Source of the DNA: Flavobacterium pectinovorum
GTDB lineage: Bacteria; Bacteroidota; Bacteroidia; Flavobacteriales; Flavobacteriaceae
Reading direction: 5' to 3'
Length of the DNA: 64,000 bases
NCBI RefSeq assembly: GCF_022802975.1
Contig: NZ_JAFEVZ010000005.1
Coordinates: forward strand, 1 to 64,000
The notes below the pieces were generated by a model. That model had not been told where the DNA came from, ran no database searches, and was given only the letters and a program-made list of their open reading frames with translations. Each line of letters begins with the position of its first letter. The stretch's first letter is position 1. Both the position numbers and the translations under genes were made by a program. Shown here piece by piece: positions 14,932-24,259 of this stretch.

Positions 14932-17268
14932 TTATCCTACAACATCTAATTTAGCAAATCTCAGCAACAATTTTTTGATTCCGCCTACCTCAAATTTTAT
15001 TTCAGCCTTTTTATCTGCTCCAACACCTTCTAAATTTATCACCTGCCCTTTTCCAAATCGTTCATGCATTACCACATTTCCTATTGTCAATTTGTTATCA
15101 AATAAATTTGGAGCCCCTTCATTAGGATTAGTTCCTGTAACAGGTTTTAGCTTTCTGATGTTTAAATCCGGCTTTGGACTATTATCTGTAATATGTTTTG
15201 GAGGTGTTCCTCCTACTGGTTTTGCCAGTCTTAATTTGGATTTATCAACATCTCCAAAAATATCTCCATCAATTGGCGATTTATAGCGATAATTACTTTC
15301 TGAAGGCGTTAAATATTCTAAATATTGACCGTCAATTTCTTCAATAAAACGCGACGGTTCACTATCTGTCAGTTTCCCCCAGCGGTAACGTGATTGTGCG
15401 TAGGTTAAATAAGCCTGATGTTCTGCACGTGTTAAAGCTACATAAAATAAACGACGTTCTTCTTCCAATTCACTTCGGGTACTCATACTCATGGCACTCG
15501 GAAACAAATCTTCTTCCATTCCGACCACAAAAACGTGTGGAAATTCCAACCCTTTTGCTAAGTGAATCGTCATTAGAGCCACACGATCTTCATCAGAAGT
15601 ATCCTTATCCAAGTCTGTAGCCAGCGCAACATCTTCCATAAATTCAGATAAAGCGCCTCTTGCACCGTCAATTTCTTTTTGCCCTTCGGTGAAATCTTTG
15701 ATACCGTTTAAAAGTTCTTCAATATTCTGAATCTTAGCCATTCCTTCAGGAGTAGCATCTTTTTTCAGTTCCTGAACTAAACCGGTTTTTTTGGCAACGT
15801 GATCTGTAATATAAAAAGCATCCTGATTTTGATCGATAACCTGAAAACTCTGAATCATGGTTACAAAATCTTTCAGTTTATTTTTTGTACCTGCATTCAG
15901 TTTTAAATCAATTTTATCGATATTTACCATTACTTCCCAAATCGAACGTTTGTAATGATTGGCAGCAATGGTTAATTTTTCAACAGTTGTATCTCCAATT
16001 CCTCTTGCCGGATAATTGATTACACGAATCAGTGCTTCTTCATCCTTTGGATTAATTACCAAACGCAAATAACACAAAACATCTTTTATTTCTTTGCGCT
16101 GATAAAATGATAAACCACCGTAAATTCGATACGGAATATCACGTTTTCTTAAAGCATCCTCCATTGCACGTGACTGTGCATTAGTACGATACAAAATCGC
16201 AAAAGCTCCATTATGAAGCTGATTCTGCATCTTTTGTTCAAAAATTGTACTCGCTACAAAACGTCCTTCCTCTGCATCAGTCAAACTTCTGTGAACTTTT
16301 ATTCTGGGACCAAATTCATTGGCTGTCCAAACTACTTTGTCTAGTTTGGTTTTGTTGTGCTCCATTACCGTATTTGCGGCTTCCACAATATTTCTTGTCG
16401 AACGGTAATTTTGCTCTAAACGATACATTACCACACCTTCGTAATCCTTTTGAAAATTCAGGATATTATTAATGTTTGCACCCCGGAACGCATAAATACT
16501 CTGTGCGTCATCACCAACGACACAAATATTTTGAAATCTGTCTGATAAAGCCCTAACAATCAAATACTGCGAATGATTGGTATCCTGGTACTCATCAACC
16601 AAAATATAACGAAAACGATCCTGATATTTCGCCAAAACCTCCGGAAACCGAGTCAATAATTCATTGGTTTTCAACAACAAATCATCAAAATCCATTGCTC
16701 CGGCTTTAAAACAGCGTTCTACATACTGCTGATAAATTTCGCCCAAACGAGGTTTTTTTGCCATTGCATCTGCTTCCATCAATTCAGGATTGTTGAAATA
16801 AGCTTTAACAGTAATCAAACTATTTTTATAAGTCGAAATTCTTCCTAAAATCTGTTTCGGTTTATAAATATCACGATCCAGCTGCATTTCTTTTATGATG
16901 GAAGAAATCAGTCTGGCTGAATCCTGAGAATCGTAAATTGTAAAATTGGAAGGATATCCTAAATGTTCTGATTCTGAACGAAGAATACGTGCAAAAACAG
17001 AGTGAAAAGTTCCCATCCATAAATTCTTCGCTTCACTGGCTCCTACAATTGAAGAAATCCTGTGCTTCATTTCACGGGCAGCTTTATTGGTAAACGTGAG
17101 TGAAAGTATGTTAAAAGCATCGATTCCCTGATGCATCAAATAAGCAATTCTGATTGTTAAAACACGCGTTTTACCCGAACCTGCACCTGCTATAATAATC
17201 ATTGGCCCGTCTTTTTGTAAAACAGGCTGGCGTTGTGCTTCGTTGAGCTGGTCAATATAATTCTGCAT
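14932..17268 (-). CDS. uvrD: UvrD/PcrA-type superfamily 1 DNA helicase
   Basis: The 778-residue protein unwinds DNA 3'-5' in repair and removes proteins from DNA. It holds the Q motif LNEAQRQPV, Walker A GAGSGKTRVL (about 28), Walker B VDEYQDTN (about 222), VVGDDAQSIYAFRGA, LEQNYRSTRNI, TIHLAKGLEFPHVFVVG and LFYVALTRAEH. The C-terminal Tudor-like tail (VMHERFGKGQVI) is the PcrA/UvrD RNA-polymerase-binding end. The start is preceded by AAGGAG at a good distance, which is unusual here, and a TATTTTTG box lies at 17289-17296 on the minus strand. Confidence 0.94.
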   Translation of the reverse strand: MQNYIDQLNEAQRQPVLQKDGPMIIIAGAGSGKTRVLTIRIAYLMHQGIDAFNILSLTFTNKAAREMKHRISSIVGASEAKNLWMGTFHSVFARILRSESEHLGYPSNFTIYDSQDSARLISSIIKEMQLDRDIYKPKQILGRISTYKNSLITVKAYFNNPELMEADAMAKKPRLGEIYQQYVERCFKAGAMDFDDLLLKTNELLTRFPEVLAKYQDRFRYILVDEYQDTNHSQYLIVRALSDRFQNICVVGDDAQSIYAFRGANINNILNFQKDYEGVVMYRLEQNYRSTRNIVEAANTVMEHNKTKLDKVVWTANEFGPRIKVHRSLTDAEEGRFVASTIFEQKMQNQLHNGAFAILYRTNAQSRAMEDALRKRDIPYRIYGGLSFYQRKEIKDVLCYLRLVINPKDEEALIRVINYPARGIGDTTVEKLTIAANHYKRSIWEVMVNIDKIDLKLNAGTKNKLKDFVTMIQSFQVIDQNQDAFYITDHVAKKTGLVQELKKDATPEGMAKIQNIEELLNGIKDFTEGQKEIDGARGALSEFMEDVALATDLDKDTSDEDRVALMTIHLAKGLEFPHVFVVGMEEDLFPSAMSMSTRSELEEERRLFYVALTRAEHQAYLTYAQSRYRWGKLTDSEPSRFIEEIDGQYLEYLTPSESNYRYKSPIDGDIFGDVDKSKLRLAKPVGGTPPKHITDNSPKPDLNIRKLKPVTGTNPNEGAPNLFDNKLTIGNVVMHERFGKGQVINLEGVGADKKAEIKFEVGGIKKLLLRFAKLDVVG

Positions 17269-17365
17269 GAAATTGTTCTCCTTTTATGCAAAAATAAGAA
17301 TTAAACTCTTAGAATCTTAATTCTGTAAAAATCAAAATTATTTTAAGAAGAAAAAGCCCTAAACA

Positions 17366-17395
17366 AAAAACCACTTCATAGTAGAAGTGGCTTTT
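17366..17395. terminator. terminator between uvrD promoter region and the pectate lyase operon
   Basis: CCACTTC and GAAGTGG pair around ATAGTA, with A/T tracts that give a T-run on both strands. It ends the leftward lyase operon. Confidence 0.75.
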
Positions 17396-17423
17396 CGATT
17401 TAAGAAAGTGGTTTTATTTTTTT

Positions 17424-19874
17424 TTATTGCACAATTACTTTTATCGATTTTTTTATTCCTTCCGATACGATCGTAAGAATATACAAACCACTGGTAATGT
17501 TGTTTTTGCTTACAGAAATAGTATTTATTCCTGAATCTAAATACTGTTTTTTTGAAAACACCAACTGTCCGGTTAGATTTGTCAACGCAATATTTGCTTG
17601 CTGCACCTGAAGAGAATTGACAAATAAATTAATAATCCCAACCGCAGGGTTTGGAGAAACATAAGCTTCAAAAACATTCTGTTCAAAATTATCTGTTGCT
17701 AATGTTGCTGTCTGGCTGGCACACGATTCTGCCAACGGAGTTTCACCTGTTATTTCTACCCAGTCAATATCTGCAAATGCAGAAGCCACAGTTGTCTCTA
17801 AACGGATTATATTTACCCCCTGACCTAATGTGATATTGGCAGCTGCTGTTAATGCAAAAGTTGTAGTACTTGTTGTTTTTGGAAATGATAAAGCCGCAAT
17901 TGCATCTGAACCATTTACTTTTAATTTTGCTGTAGTTGAATTTCCTGAACTGCTGTTTACATATCTGAAAACGACACTGTAAACACCTGCTGTTGGAACT
18001 TTAATAGTGTAGCTTACCCCTTTTCCAAGACTGTTCGAAAAATTAGTAACATACCCGTTATCTGCACCTGTATTTGTAGATCGAGCACCTTCAAAACCGC
18101 AATAACCAGATGTAAATGTAGCCGAGTCTTCAATTCGTAACGTTTGTGTTCCGGTAACCGGCAATGTAAACAATGCGCTGATTGCTACATCGCTGTTCAT
18201 TGTAACCGTTGTTGTTGCAGTTGTAACGTTATTACTCCATTTATCAAAAACATAACCTGTAGCAGGAGTTGCTGTAAGCGTTACTACCTCTCCTTCTGAA
18301 TAAGTTGATTTATTTGGCGAAATTGAAACTGTTCCTCCATTTGCCGGACTTGAACTTACAGTTAAAACATAAGCTGCTGCAAGTGTACTCTTAAAGTTTG
18401 CCGTAATGGTTTTACTAGCATCCATAGTAACAGTTGTGGTTGCTGTTGTAGCTCCGTTACTCCATGACAAGAATTCAAAATTTACAGCAGGAACTGCTGT
18501 TAATGTTACGATAGTTCCGGCGTTGTAAGTTGCATTATTCGGATTTACAGCTATTGTACCACCTGACAGAGGACTTGCAACTGTTGTCAGAACAAAATCA
18601 GTTGTCTGAACCGGTCCGGTTTCTCTGGCTCCTAAATCAGGAGCGATTCCGTTAAAAGTAATTCCTGTTGCCGTAACTCCTGCGTCAATAAAATCACTAT
18701 TTGAACTTAGGGTAGCAAAAGTTCCTAAATTTGGACTTCCATCAGCATTTTTAAGAACCGCAGGAGGTGTCAAAGTCACAAAATCGGCAGCACTGGAAAC
18801 AATGGCAGGCGTTCTTCCGTTGGTACTCTTTTTACTGATCCACCAAACATTTGAAGAACTTACGTCAGTTCCTGAATTTTTATCGCTGGTACCGGAGTTA
18901 AAAGAAACATTATTACGAAACTGATGTGTTCCTCCTGTCCTGAAATTAAAATTCGATTCGGCATTATTAACCGAAGTATTATTAGACATTTCGATTGAAC
19001 CTAAATTATTATTATCCGTAAAACCGTGCTTTCCGTTTCCAAAAGCAACACAACGCCTTACAATATGATTTACCGGAATTCCTTCTCCTCCTAATTTAAA
19101 ACCATTTTTATCTCCGGTTCCTGAAGTACTGCTGGTTGATAATGTTCCGTTATTATAAGCAACACAATTCTCAAACAAAATAATTCCGATTGGCCCAGTT
19201 TCTGTCTTAGTGTACAAATCCCAGCCATCATCAATATTATTGTGTGAAATACAGCCTCTAAAGATATTCCCTTCTCCACAGGTAAGTTTTGCAGCAAAAC
19301 CATCTGCGTTTTCAGCTCCGAGATCTTTGTTATCGAAAGATTCACAGTTTAAAATTAAATTGTTTGATGGCCATTGGCTGATGGTTGTCGCATTCACATC
19401 ATAACGGCTTAACTGAAGTCCGGTATCTCTGTTTTTTTCAAAAATACAATTGTCGATTGTATTGTTACTTCCCGAAAGCAGCATTCCGTTATCGCCTGAA
19501 TTACGAATGGTAATACCTTTAAAATACCAATAGAAACCGTCAAGGATAATACCTCTGTTGGCAGGAAGTTCAGCCTGCGCCGAAAAATCGATTATGGGAG
19601 TTTCTCCGGAATATGCTTCGATTCTTTTCAAATTTCCGGCTGTACCGCTATTGGCTCTTGCAATTAAAATTGTAGAAGTCATTGCATAAACCCCGCCCCG
19701 CATGTAAATTGTTTGCCCGGGACTTACCGTGCTAATAGCGTTAGATAATGTTGTTGGATTACCAATGGTACCATCGTTTGCGGAAACTCCTGTTGGTGAA
19801 ACATAAATTTGGGAAAATACGCAAAGCGGAAAAAACAGCAATGCAGAAAATAAAGTGGTTAGTTTTTTTTTCAT
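17424..19874 (-). CDS. secreted PL9-like pectate lyase with InlB-type repeats, CBM and T9SS sorting domain
   Basis: The 816-residue protein should cleave polygalacturonate by beta-elimination outside the cell. It has a signal peptide (1-22, ending VFSQ) and a right-handed beta-helix (about 23-415) resembling polysaccharide lyase family 9: the ENADGFAAKL and NNIDDGWDLYTK segments carry Asp and Lys in the positions of the calcium and catalytic residues, followed by KNGFKLGGEG. Then come two divergent InlB/Flg_new repeats (TYNAGTIVTLTA, TYSEGEVVTLTA; about 425-565), a CBM6/35-like beta-sandwich (575-715), and a T9SS type A sorting domain (SPNPAVGIINL to the end). It is the second gene of the operon. 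Confidence 0.87.
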   Translation of the reverse strand: MKKKLTTLFSALLFFPLCVFSQIYVSPTGVSANDGTIGNPTTLSNAISTVSPGQTIYMRGGVYAMTSTILIARANSGTAGNLKRIEAYSGETPIIDFSAQAELPANRGIILDGFYWYFKGITIRNSGDNGMLLSGSNNTIDNCIFEKNRDTGLQLSRYDVNATTISQWPSNNLILNCESFDNKDLGAENADGFAAKLTCGEGNIFRGCISHNNIDDGWDLYTKTETGPIGIILFENCVAYNNGTLSTSSTSGTGDKNGFKLGGEGIPVNHIVRRCVAFGNGKHGFTDNNNLGSIEMSNNTSVNNAESNFNFRTGGTHQFRNNVSFNSGTSDKNSGTDVSSSNVWWISKKSTNGRTPAIVSSAADFVTLTPPAVLKNADGSPNLGTFATLSSNSDFIDAGVTATGITFNGIAPDLGARETGPVQTTDFVLTTVASPLSGGTIAVNPNNATYNAGTIVTLTAVPAVNFEFLSWSNGATTATTTVTMDASKTITANFKSTLAAAYVLTVSSSPANGGTVSISPNKSTYSEGEVVTLTATPATGYVFDKWSNNVTTATTTVTMNSDVAISALFTLPVTGTQTLRIEDSATFTSGYCGFEGARSTNTGADNGYVTNFSNSLGKGVSYTIKVPTAGVYSVVFRYVNSSSGNSTTAKLKVNGSDAIAALSFPKTTSTTTFALTAAANITLGQGVNIIRLETTVASAFADIDWVEITGETPLAESCASQTATLATDNFEQNVFEAYVSPNPAVGIINLFVNSLQVQQANIALTNLTGQLVFSKKQYLDSGINTISVSKNNITSGLYILTIVSEGIKKSIKVIVQ

Positions 19875-19934
19875 GTAATAAAATTTGGTTAAGATAGTTA
19901 ATTTTCAAAGTGGTTAATTTTAAAAAGTTTGTAT

Positions 19935-22070
19935 TTATGGACAAGAATCTGCCACTGGGGCTTCTCCGGTAATTTCAACCCAGTCAATATTTGCAAATGG
20001 TAAAGCATCAATGGTCTCTAATCGAATTGTATTTACACCCTTATTCAATCTGACAGTAGATGATTCAGTAGTGGCAAATTTAGTTGTACTGGATGTTACC
20101 GGAAATGATACCTCAATCGTATCTGCTGCGTTTATTTTTACTTTTGCTGATGTAGTTTTTCCTCTGTGTACATATCGAAATAACACTGTATAAAGTCCTG
20201 ATACCGGCACTTTCACCGTATAATTTATTCCACTGCCTGAAGCATCTGTAATATTGGTTACTTTTTTATTGTCAGCACTTGAATTAATTACAATAACTCC
20301 GTCATAAGTACAAAATCCCGGGGCAGCTTCTTCAATTCGCAAAGTATGTTTACCTATAAGTTTTTCTCCAAAAGTTGCTGTAACTCCTGTATCGGCAGTC
20401 ATTGCAATTGTTACAACATCTGTACTTTCTCCTGAATTCCATGATTTTAGTTCATTCCCTTTTGAAGGAACAGCAGTAAGGGTCACTATTTCCCCTTCTG
20501 AATAAGTGGCTTTATTTGGATTTACAATAATTTCACCTCCTTCAATTGGATTCGCTAAAGTTGTCAAAACATAAGCGGCTGGTAACGTACTTTTAAAAGT
20601 AGCTGAAATGGTTTTATTGGCATCCATTTTTACAATTGTCGTGGCAGTTGTCTCTCCATTACTCCATGATTTAAATATATAATCTGGAGATGGTATTACA
20701 GTTAAGGTTATAACATCACCAGCATCATAAGTTGCTTTAACCGGACTAACGCTTACACTTCCTCCTGCAATTGGTTTTGCTATCGCTTTTAACACAAAAT
20801 CAGTTTTTTGCTGAGATCCCAATTCTCTGGCGCCTAAATCCGGAGCTGTTCCGTTAAATTCAATTCCGGTAGTCTGTACACCCGCATCTATAAAATCACT
20901 ATTGGATTTCAATGCTAAAAAATCGCCTAAATTTGGGCTTCCGTCTTCATTTTTAAGAACAGCAGGTACCGTTAAAGAAACAAAATCATCATCACTGATT
21001 ACAAGCGCAGGTGTTCTACCATTTGTACTTCCTTTTATCCACCAGACATTTGAATTTTCGACATCTTTCCCGAAGTTTTTATCCTTAAATGATTTGTATG
21101 AGATATTATTCCTAAATTGATGCTTTCCTCCTTCACGAAAACCAAAACCGTTACTTTTGTTATTGTAAGAGGTGTTATTGGTCATCTCAATGGCTCCTAA
21201 ATTATTATTGTCCGTAAAACCATGCTGGCCATTTCCAAAAGCGATACAACGACGCAGAATATGATTGACAGGAATTCCTTCGCCTCCTAATTTAAAACCA
21301 TTTTTATCGCCCGTTACTGTTGTGCTTCCATTTGTTAAAGTTCCATTATTGTATGCCACACAATTTTCAAATAAAATTGCTCCAATAGGTCCTGTTTTCT
21401 TTTTGGTATACAAATCCCATCCATCATCACTGTTATTGTGAGAAATACAACCACGGAAAATATTTCCCTGCCCACAAGTCAGTTTTGCTGCAAAACCATC
21501 TGCGTTTTCTGCCAATGAATCTTTATTGTCAAAAGATTCACAATTCAGAATCAAATTATTCGAAGGCCATTGGCTAATTGAGTTGTAAGCAGCATAATAT
21601 CGGCTAATCTGCAATCCGCTGTCTCTGTTTTTTTCGAAAATACAATTATCAATAGTGTTACTATTACCTGAAAGGAGTATACCGTTGTCTCCGGCTTTTC
21701 TAATTGTAATTCCTTTGAAATACCAATAAAACCCATCCAGAACAATGCCTTTGTTTTCATTGATTTCCCTTTGTGACGAAAAATCAAGAATTGGAGTTTC
21801 ATCAGCGTAAGCTTCTATTCTTTTTAGTTTTCCTGCTATACCGCTATTTTCCCGTGTAATAAAAATGGTTGAAGCTATTGAATAAATACCTCCACGCATA
21901 AAAATAGTTTGTCCTGGAGTTACAATTTTAATTGCATTTTGTATCGTTGTAGGAGTATCAATAGCACCGGAATTGGTTTCTTTTCCTGCCGGTGAAACAT
22001 AAATCTGAGCATTTATCCAAAGAGGAAGAAGCAAAATTATAAAAAACAGATAAGTTAACTCTTTCTTCAT
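19935..22070 (-). CDS. secreted PL9-like pectate lyase paralogue without a T9SS sorting domain
   Basis: The 711-residue protein is a close tandem paralogue of the next gene with the same plan: signal peptide (1-21), beta-helix with ENADGFAAKL and SDDGWDLYTK, two InlB-type repeats and a CBM6/35-like domain. It stops right after the CBM (WVEITGEAPVADSCP), so the sorting domain is missing. It could stay in the periplasm or use another route. The stop is a clean TAA and the 60-base gap to the next gene shows no trace of the lost end. Read first in the operon, it is directly under the operators at 22170-22337. Confidence 0.86.
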   Translation of the reverse strand: MKKELTYLFFIILLLPLWINAQIYVSPAGKETNSGAIDTPTTIQNAIKIVTPGQTIFMRGGIYSIASTIFITRENSGIAGKLKRIEAYADETPILDFSSQREINENKGIVLDGFYWYFKGITIRKAGDNGILLSGNSNTIDNCIFEKNRDSGLQISRYYAAYNSISQWPSNNLILNCESFDNKDSLAENADGFAAKLTCGQGNIFRGCISHNNSDDGWDLYTKKKTGPIGAILFENCVAYNNGTLTNGSTTVTGDKNGFKLGGEGIPVNHILRRCIAFGNGQHGFTDNNNLGAIEMTNNTSYNNKSNGFGFREGGKHQFRNNISYKSFKDKNFGKDVENSNVWWIKGSTNGRTPALVISDDDFVSLTVPAVLKNEDGSPNLGDFLALKSNSDFIDAGVQTTGIEFNGTAPDLGARELGSQQKTDFVLKAIAKPIAGGSVSVSPVKATYDAGDVITLTVIPSPDYIFKSWSNGETTATTIVKMDANKTISATFKSTLPAAYVLTTLANPIEGGEIIVNPNKATYSEGEIVTLTAVPSKGNELKSWNSGESTDVVTIAMTADTGVTATFGEKLIGKHTLRIEEAAPGFCTYDGVIVINSSADNKKVTNITDASGSGINYTVKVPVSGLYTVLFRYVHRGKTTSAKVKINAADTIEVSFPVTSSTTKFATTESSTVRLNKGVNTIRLETIDALPFANIDWVEITGEAPVADSCP

Positions 22071-22169
22071 ATTAATAACCTCTTATAGTAATAGATGTAA
22101 TTTTAATTTTTCTCAAAATTATTTCACTTCAAAAAGCTTTCCTGAAGTAAAAATATGTCAATACAAAAA

Positions 22170-22183
22170 TGTAATCGATTACA
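22170..22183. promoter_or_regulatory. LacI-type operator, perfect palindrome
   Basis: TGTAATCGATTACA is a 14-bp perfect palindrome with the central CG typical of LacI/GalR-family operators. It lies 100 bases before the first lyase gene, in the right place to block or loop the promoter. No LacI gene is in the window. Confidence 0.7.
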
Positions 22184-22290
22184 CAAATATATAATTTTAT
22201 TATCAATAAACAAGTTAAACGTTAAAAAAATCACAAAAAACAAATATTTACATGTAAAAACTACACTATACATAAATTCATTATTCATAA

Positions 22291-22319
22291 TTAGTGTAAA
22301 ATAGACACTTTTACACTAA
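22291..22319. promoter_or_regulatory. perfect 11-bp inverted repeat upstream of the lyase operon
   Basis: TTAGTGTAAAA and TTTTACACTAA are perfect inverted arms around a 7-base centre, a symmetrical protein-binding site rather than a terminator. It sits between the two LacI-type sites. The protein that would bind is not known. Confidence 0.55.
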
Positions 22320-22323
22320 CCAA

Positions 22324-22337
22324 TGTAATCGATAACA
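22324..22337. promoter_or_regulatory. second LacI-type operator, one mismatch
   Basis: TGTAATCGATAACA matches the first operator at 13 of 14 positions. The two centres are 154 bases apart, so a tetrameric or paired LacI-type repressor could loop the DNA. It lies also 32 bases past the end of the TauE/SafE gene. Confidence 0.6.
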
Positions 22338-22369
22338 AAACAAGGGAGTTAATAAAAAAAATCAAAAGA

Positions 22370-23137
22370 TTATTTATAGAAAACGTCATAAGCAAATCGG
22401 ATAAGGGTTCCAATTACCACAACTAAAAAGAAAATCCTGATAAAGCCATTTCCTTTGTTGATAGCAAGCTTTGCACCAAGCCATCCCCCTATTCCATTGC
22501 TGACAGCCATTGGAATGGCAATGCTCCAGATGATTTTTCCTTTTATCATAAACAAACAAATCGAACCAAAATTGGTCGCCAGATTTACCATTTTGGCATT
22601 AGCAGAAGCATGCAAAAAGTCAAAACCCAATAAAGCTATAAAAGCAACCACGAAAAAACTGCCTGTTCCCGGACCAATGAATCCGTCATAAAAACCGATA
22701 ATAACACTAATTACAACAGCATACATAATCTGAACTGTTGGAGAATGATCTTTAGCAACATGCTGTCCGAAGTTTTTCTTTGCATACGTGTACACAAACA
22801 ATAAGGACAGAACAATCAGCAAAAGCGGTTTCATAAAATCGTTGCTTACAAGAGTTAAAATTGTTGAACCTAAAAATGCAGAAGGAACCGCAAGACACAT
22901 CATAATTAATAACAATCGCCACTGTATTATTACATTTTTCAGATATTGAAAAGCCGCAAAAGCAGTTCCGCTAAAAGCCGGGATTTTTAAAGTTCCAACA
23001 ACAGTAGAAACAGGCAGATTGGGTAATAAAATCAATCCCATTGGGGTTTGAATCAGTCCGCCTCCGCCTACAATTGCATCAATAAATCCTGCGGCAAAAG
23101 CAGCAAGACAAAGTAAAAATATAATATAAGAATCCAT
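22370..23137 (-). CDS. sulfite exporter TauE/SafE family transporter
   Basis: The 255-residue protein has about eight membrane helices and the two internal family repeats with GFIDAIVGGGGLI near the start and FYDGFIGPGTGSFF in the middle. The family exports sulfite, sulfoacetate and related anions, and the substrate here is unknown. The start at 23137 (MDSYIIFLL) is chosen over the longer frame from 23191. A TACTTTTG box (23174-23181, minus strand) lies inside the extra part and would place transcription start after the upstream ATG. Confidence 0.88.
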   Translation of the reverse strand: MDSYIIFLLCLAAFAAGFIDAIVGGGGLIQTPMGLILLPNLPVSTVVGTLKIPAFSGTAFAAFQYLKNVIIQWRLLLIMMCLAVPSAFLGSTILTLVSNDFMKPLLLIVLSLLFVYTYAKKNFGQHVAKDHSPTVQIMYAVVISVIIGFYDGFIGPGTGSFFVVAFIALLGFDFLHASANAKMVNLATNFGSICLFMIKGKIIWSIAIPMAVSNGIGGWLGAKLAINKGNGFIRIFFLVVVIGTLIRFAYDVFYK

Positions 23138-23173
23138 TAAAATTGATTTTGAGCTGTTCAAAAAAACAAGCTG

Positions 23174-23181
23174 CAAAAGTA
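23174..23181 (-). promoter_or_regulatory. -7 box of the TauE/SafE gene
   Basis: TACTTTTG on the minus strand fits TAnnTTTG. The -33 half is weak. It decides the shorter start at 23137. Confidence 0.5.
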
Positions 23182-23236
23182 CGCCTTCCATTTTGTTTAT
23201 TAGTAAAATTTAAAGTGGATTTCTCCTCAAAAAGTA

Positions 23237-23244
23237 TATTTTTG
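23237..23244 (+). promoter_or_regulatory. -7 box of the gene at 23260
   Basis: TATTTTTG ends 15 bases before the ATG at 23260 and supports that start over the upstream frame beginning at 23143, which would overlap the divergent promoter. Confidence 0.5.
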
Positions 23245-23259
23245 CTAAAAAATATTGAA

Positions 23260-23781
23260 ATGGATTTTACCCGAATTATAGAATTAGCAAGTTATACTTT
23301 ACCAGCCATTGTTACCGGATTTGTGGCTTACAGTTTTTTTGAACTGCATATTAAAAACAATGATAAAAAACGTGCTTTTTTACTAAACAGAGAATACCAA
23401 AAACAATCTTTGCCAATACGTTTACAGGCATATGAGCGCATGACTTTATTTTTAGAGCGTATCAACCTGACTAAATTATTGATTCGTGTTGCACCAATTT
23501 CACAACTAAAACACGATTATGAAAATTTCATCATTGACCAGATCGAACAGGAATTCGAGCACAATCTGACACAGCAAATTTACATGTCTGACGAATGCTG
23601 GACAATTATCACAACTGCCAAAAACTCGACTATCCAAATGATTCGTAAAGCAGTCATGAGTGATAGAGTTGACAGCGCTGATAAATTGCGTGAAGTAATT
23701 TTGAATGATTTATTAGAAAAACAATCGCCTAGCAATGCGGCTTTGGGATTTATTAAAAATGAGGTGGCGGAGCTTTGGTAA
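23260..23781 (+). CDS. conserved flavobacterial protein with N-terminal membrane anchor
   Basis: The 173-residue protein has one N-terminal hydrophobic helix (IELASYTLPAIVTGFVAYSF, residues 6-25). It is followed by a charged, helix-rich cytoplasmic domain with LPIRLQAYERMTLFLERINL and EFEHNLTQQIYMSDECW. The family is well kept in Flavobacteriia, but its function is not known. A longer start at 23143 is unlikely because it runs through the promoter region shared with the TauE/SafE gene. The gene converges on the HAD gene at 23804. Confidence 0.78.
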   Translation: MDFTRIIELASYTLPAIVTGFVAYSFFELHIKNNDKKRAFLLNREYQKQSLPIRLQAYERMTLFLERINLTKLLIRVAPISQLKHDYENFIIDQIEQEFEHNLTQQIYMSDECWTIITTAKNSTIQMIRKAVMSDRVDSADKLREVILNDLLEKQSPSNAALGFIKNEVAELW

Positions 23782-23803
23782 ATAATGAATCTTTTACCAA
23801 TTC

Positions 23804-24241
23804 TTATTTAAGACTATTCAGGACAACCTGCACCCAATTTTGATTCTTTTCAGAAATTATTATGGTTTTAAATCCATATTTTTCTCCTTCCATTTCAACA
23901 CCAACTGAGTCATCAATATGAATATCAATATTGTACATCGGAGGGAATTTTGAGCAATTAATATTATGCTTTTTAATTTCCTTTTGATGTTTCTGTTGGT
24001 TTATGACAAAATCGACAGGAATTCCATAAGAATAGAACGTCCATTTAATTCTTGTTTCACTTCTATGGGAAGTAGTGTAAATATATATTTTATAATTACG
24101 CTTTTTTATTTCTTTAAATAAATCTATTGTTCCTTCTCTTAAACTTTCGATTCCAAAAAATTGCTGAAATAAATTTATCTTTTCTAGTCTAAATTTATTT
24201 TTTGCAATTAAAGTATCGTCCAGATCAAAAGAGATTATCAT
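23804..24241 (-). CDS. HAD superfamily hydrolase
   Basis: The 145-residue protein starts MIISFDLDDTLI, the D-x-D-x-T nucleophile motif. It continues with IYIYTTSHRS (motif II Thr/Ser) and ends with IDIHIDDSVGVE, the acid pair of motif IV. It has only a small cap. Such proteins remove phosphate from small molecules, and no substrate can be named. It starts 18 bases after the patatin gene ends on the same strand, so they probably form an operon. Confidence 0.85.
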   Translation of the reverse strand: MIISFDLDDTLIAKNKFRLEKINLFQQFFGIESLREGTIDLFKEIKKRNYKIYIYTTSHRSETRIKWTFYSYGIPVDFVINQQKHQKEIKKHNINCSKFPPMYNIDIHIDDSVGVEMEGEKYGFKTIIISEKNQNWVQVVLNSLK

Positions 24242-24259
24242 ATATAGAGGTTTTACAAA

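Noticed and set aside
14975..15286. 103-codon plus-strand frame
   Set aside because: It lies antisense to the uvrD-like gene and has no start context or motif.
17424..22070. Complete polysaccharide utilisation locus
   Set aside because: There is no SusC/SusD pair and no further glycosidase; only two lyases and a regulatory region are seen.
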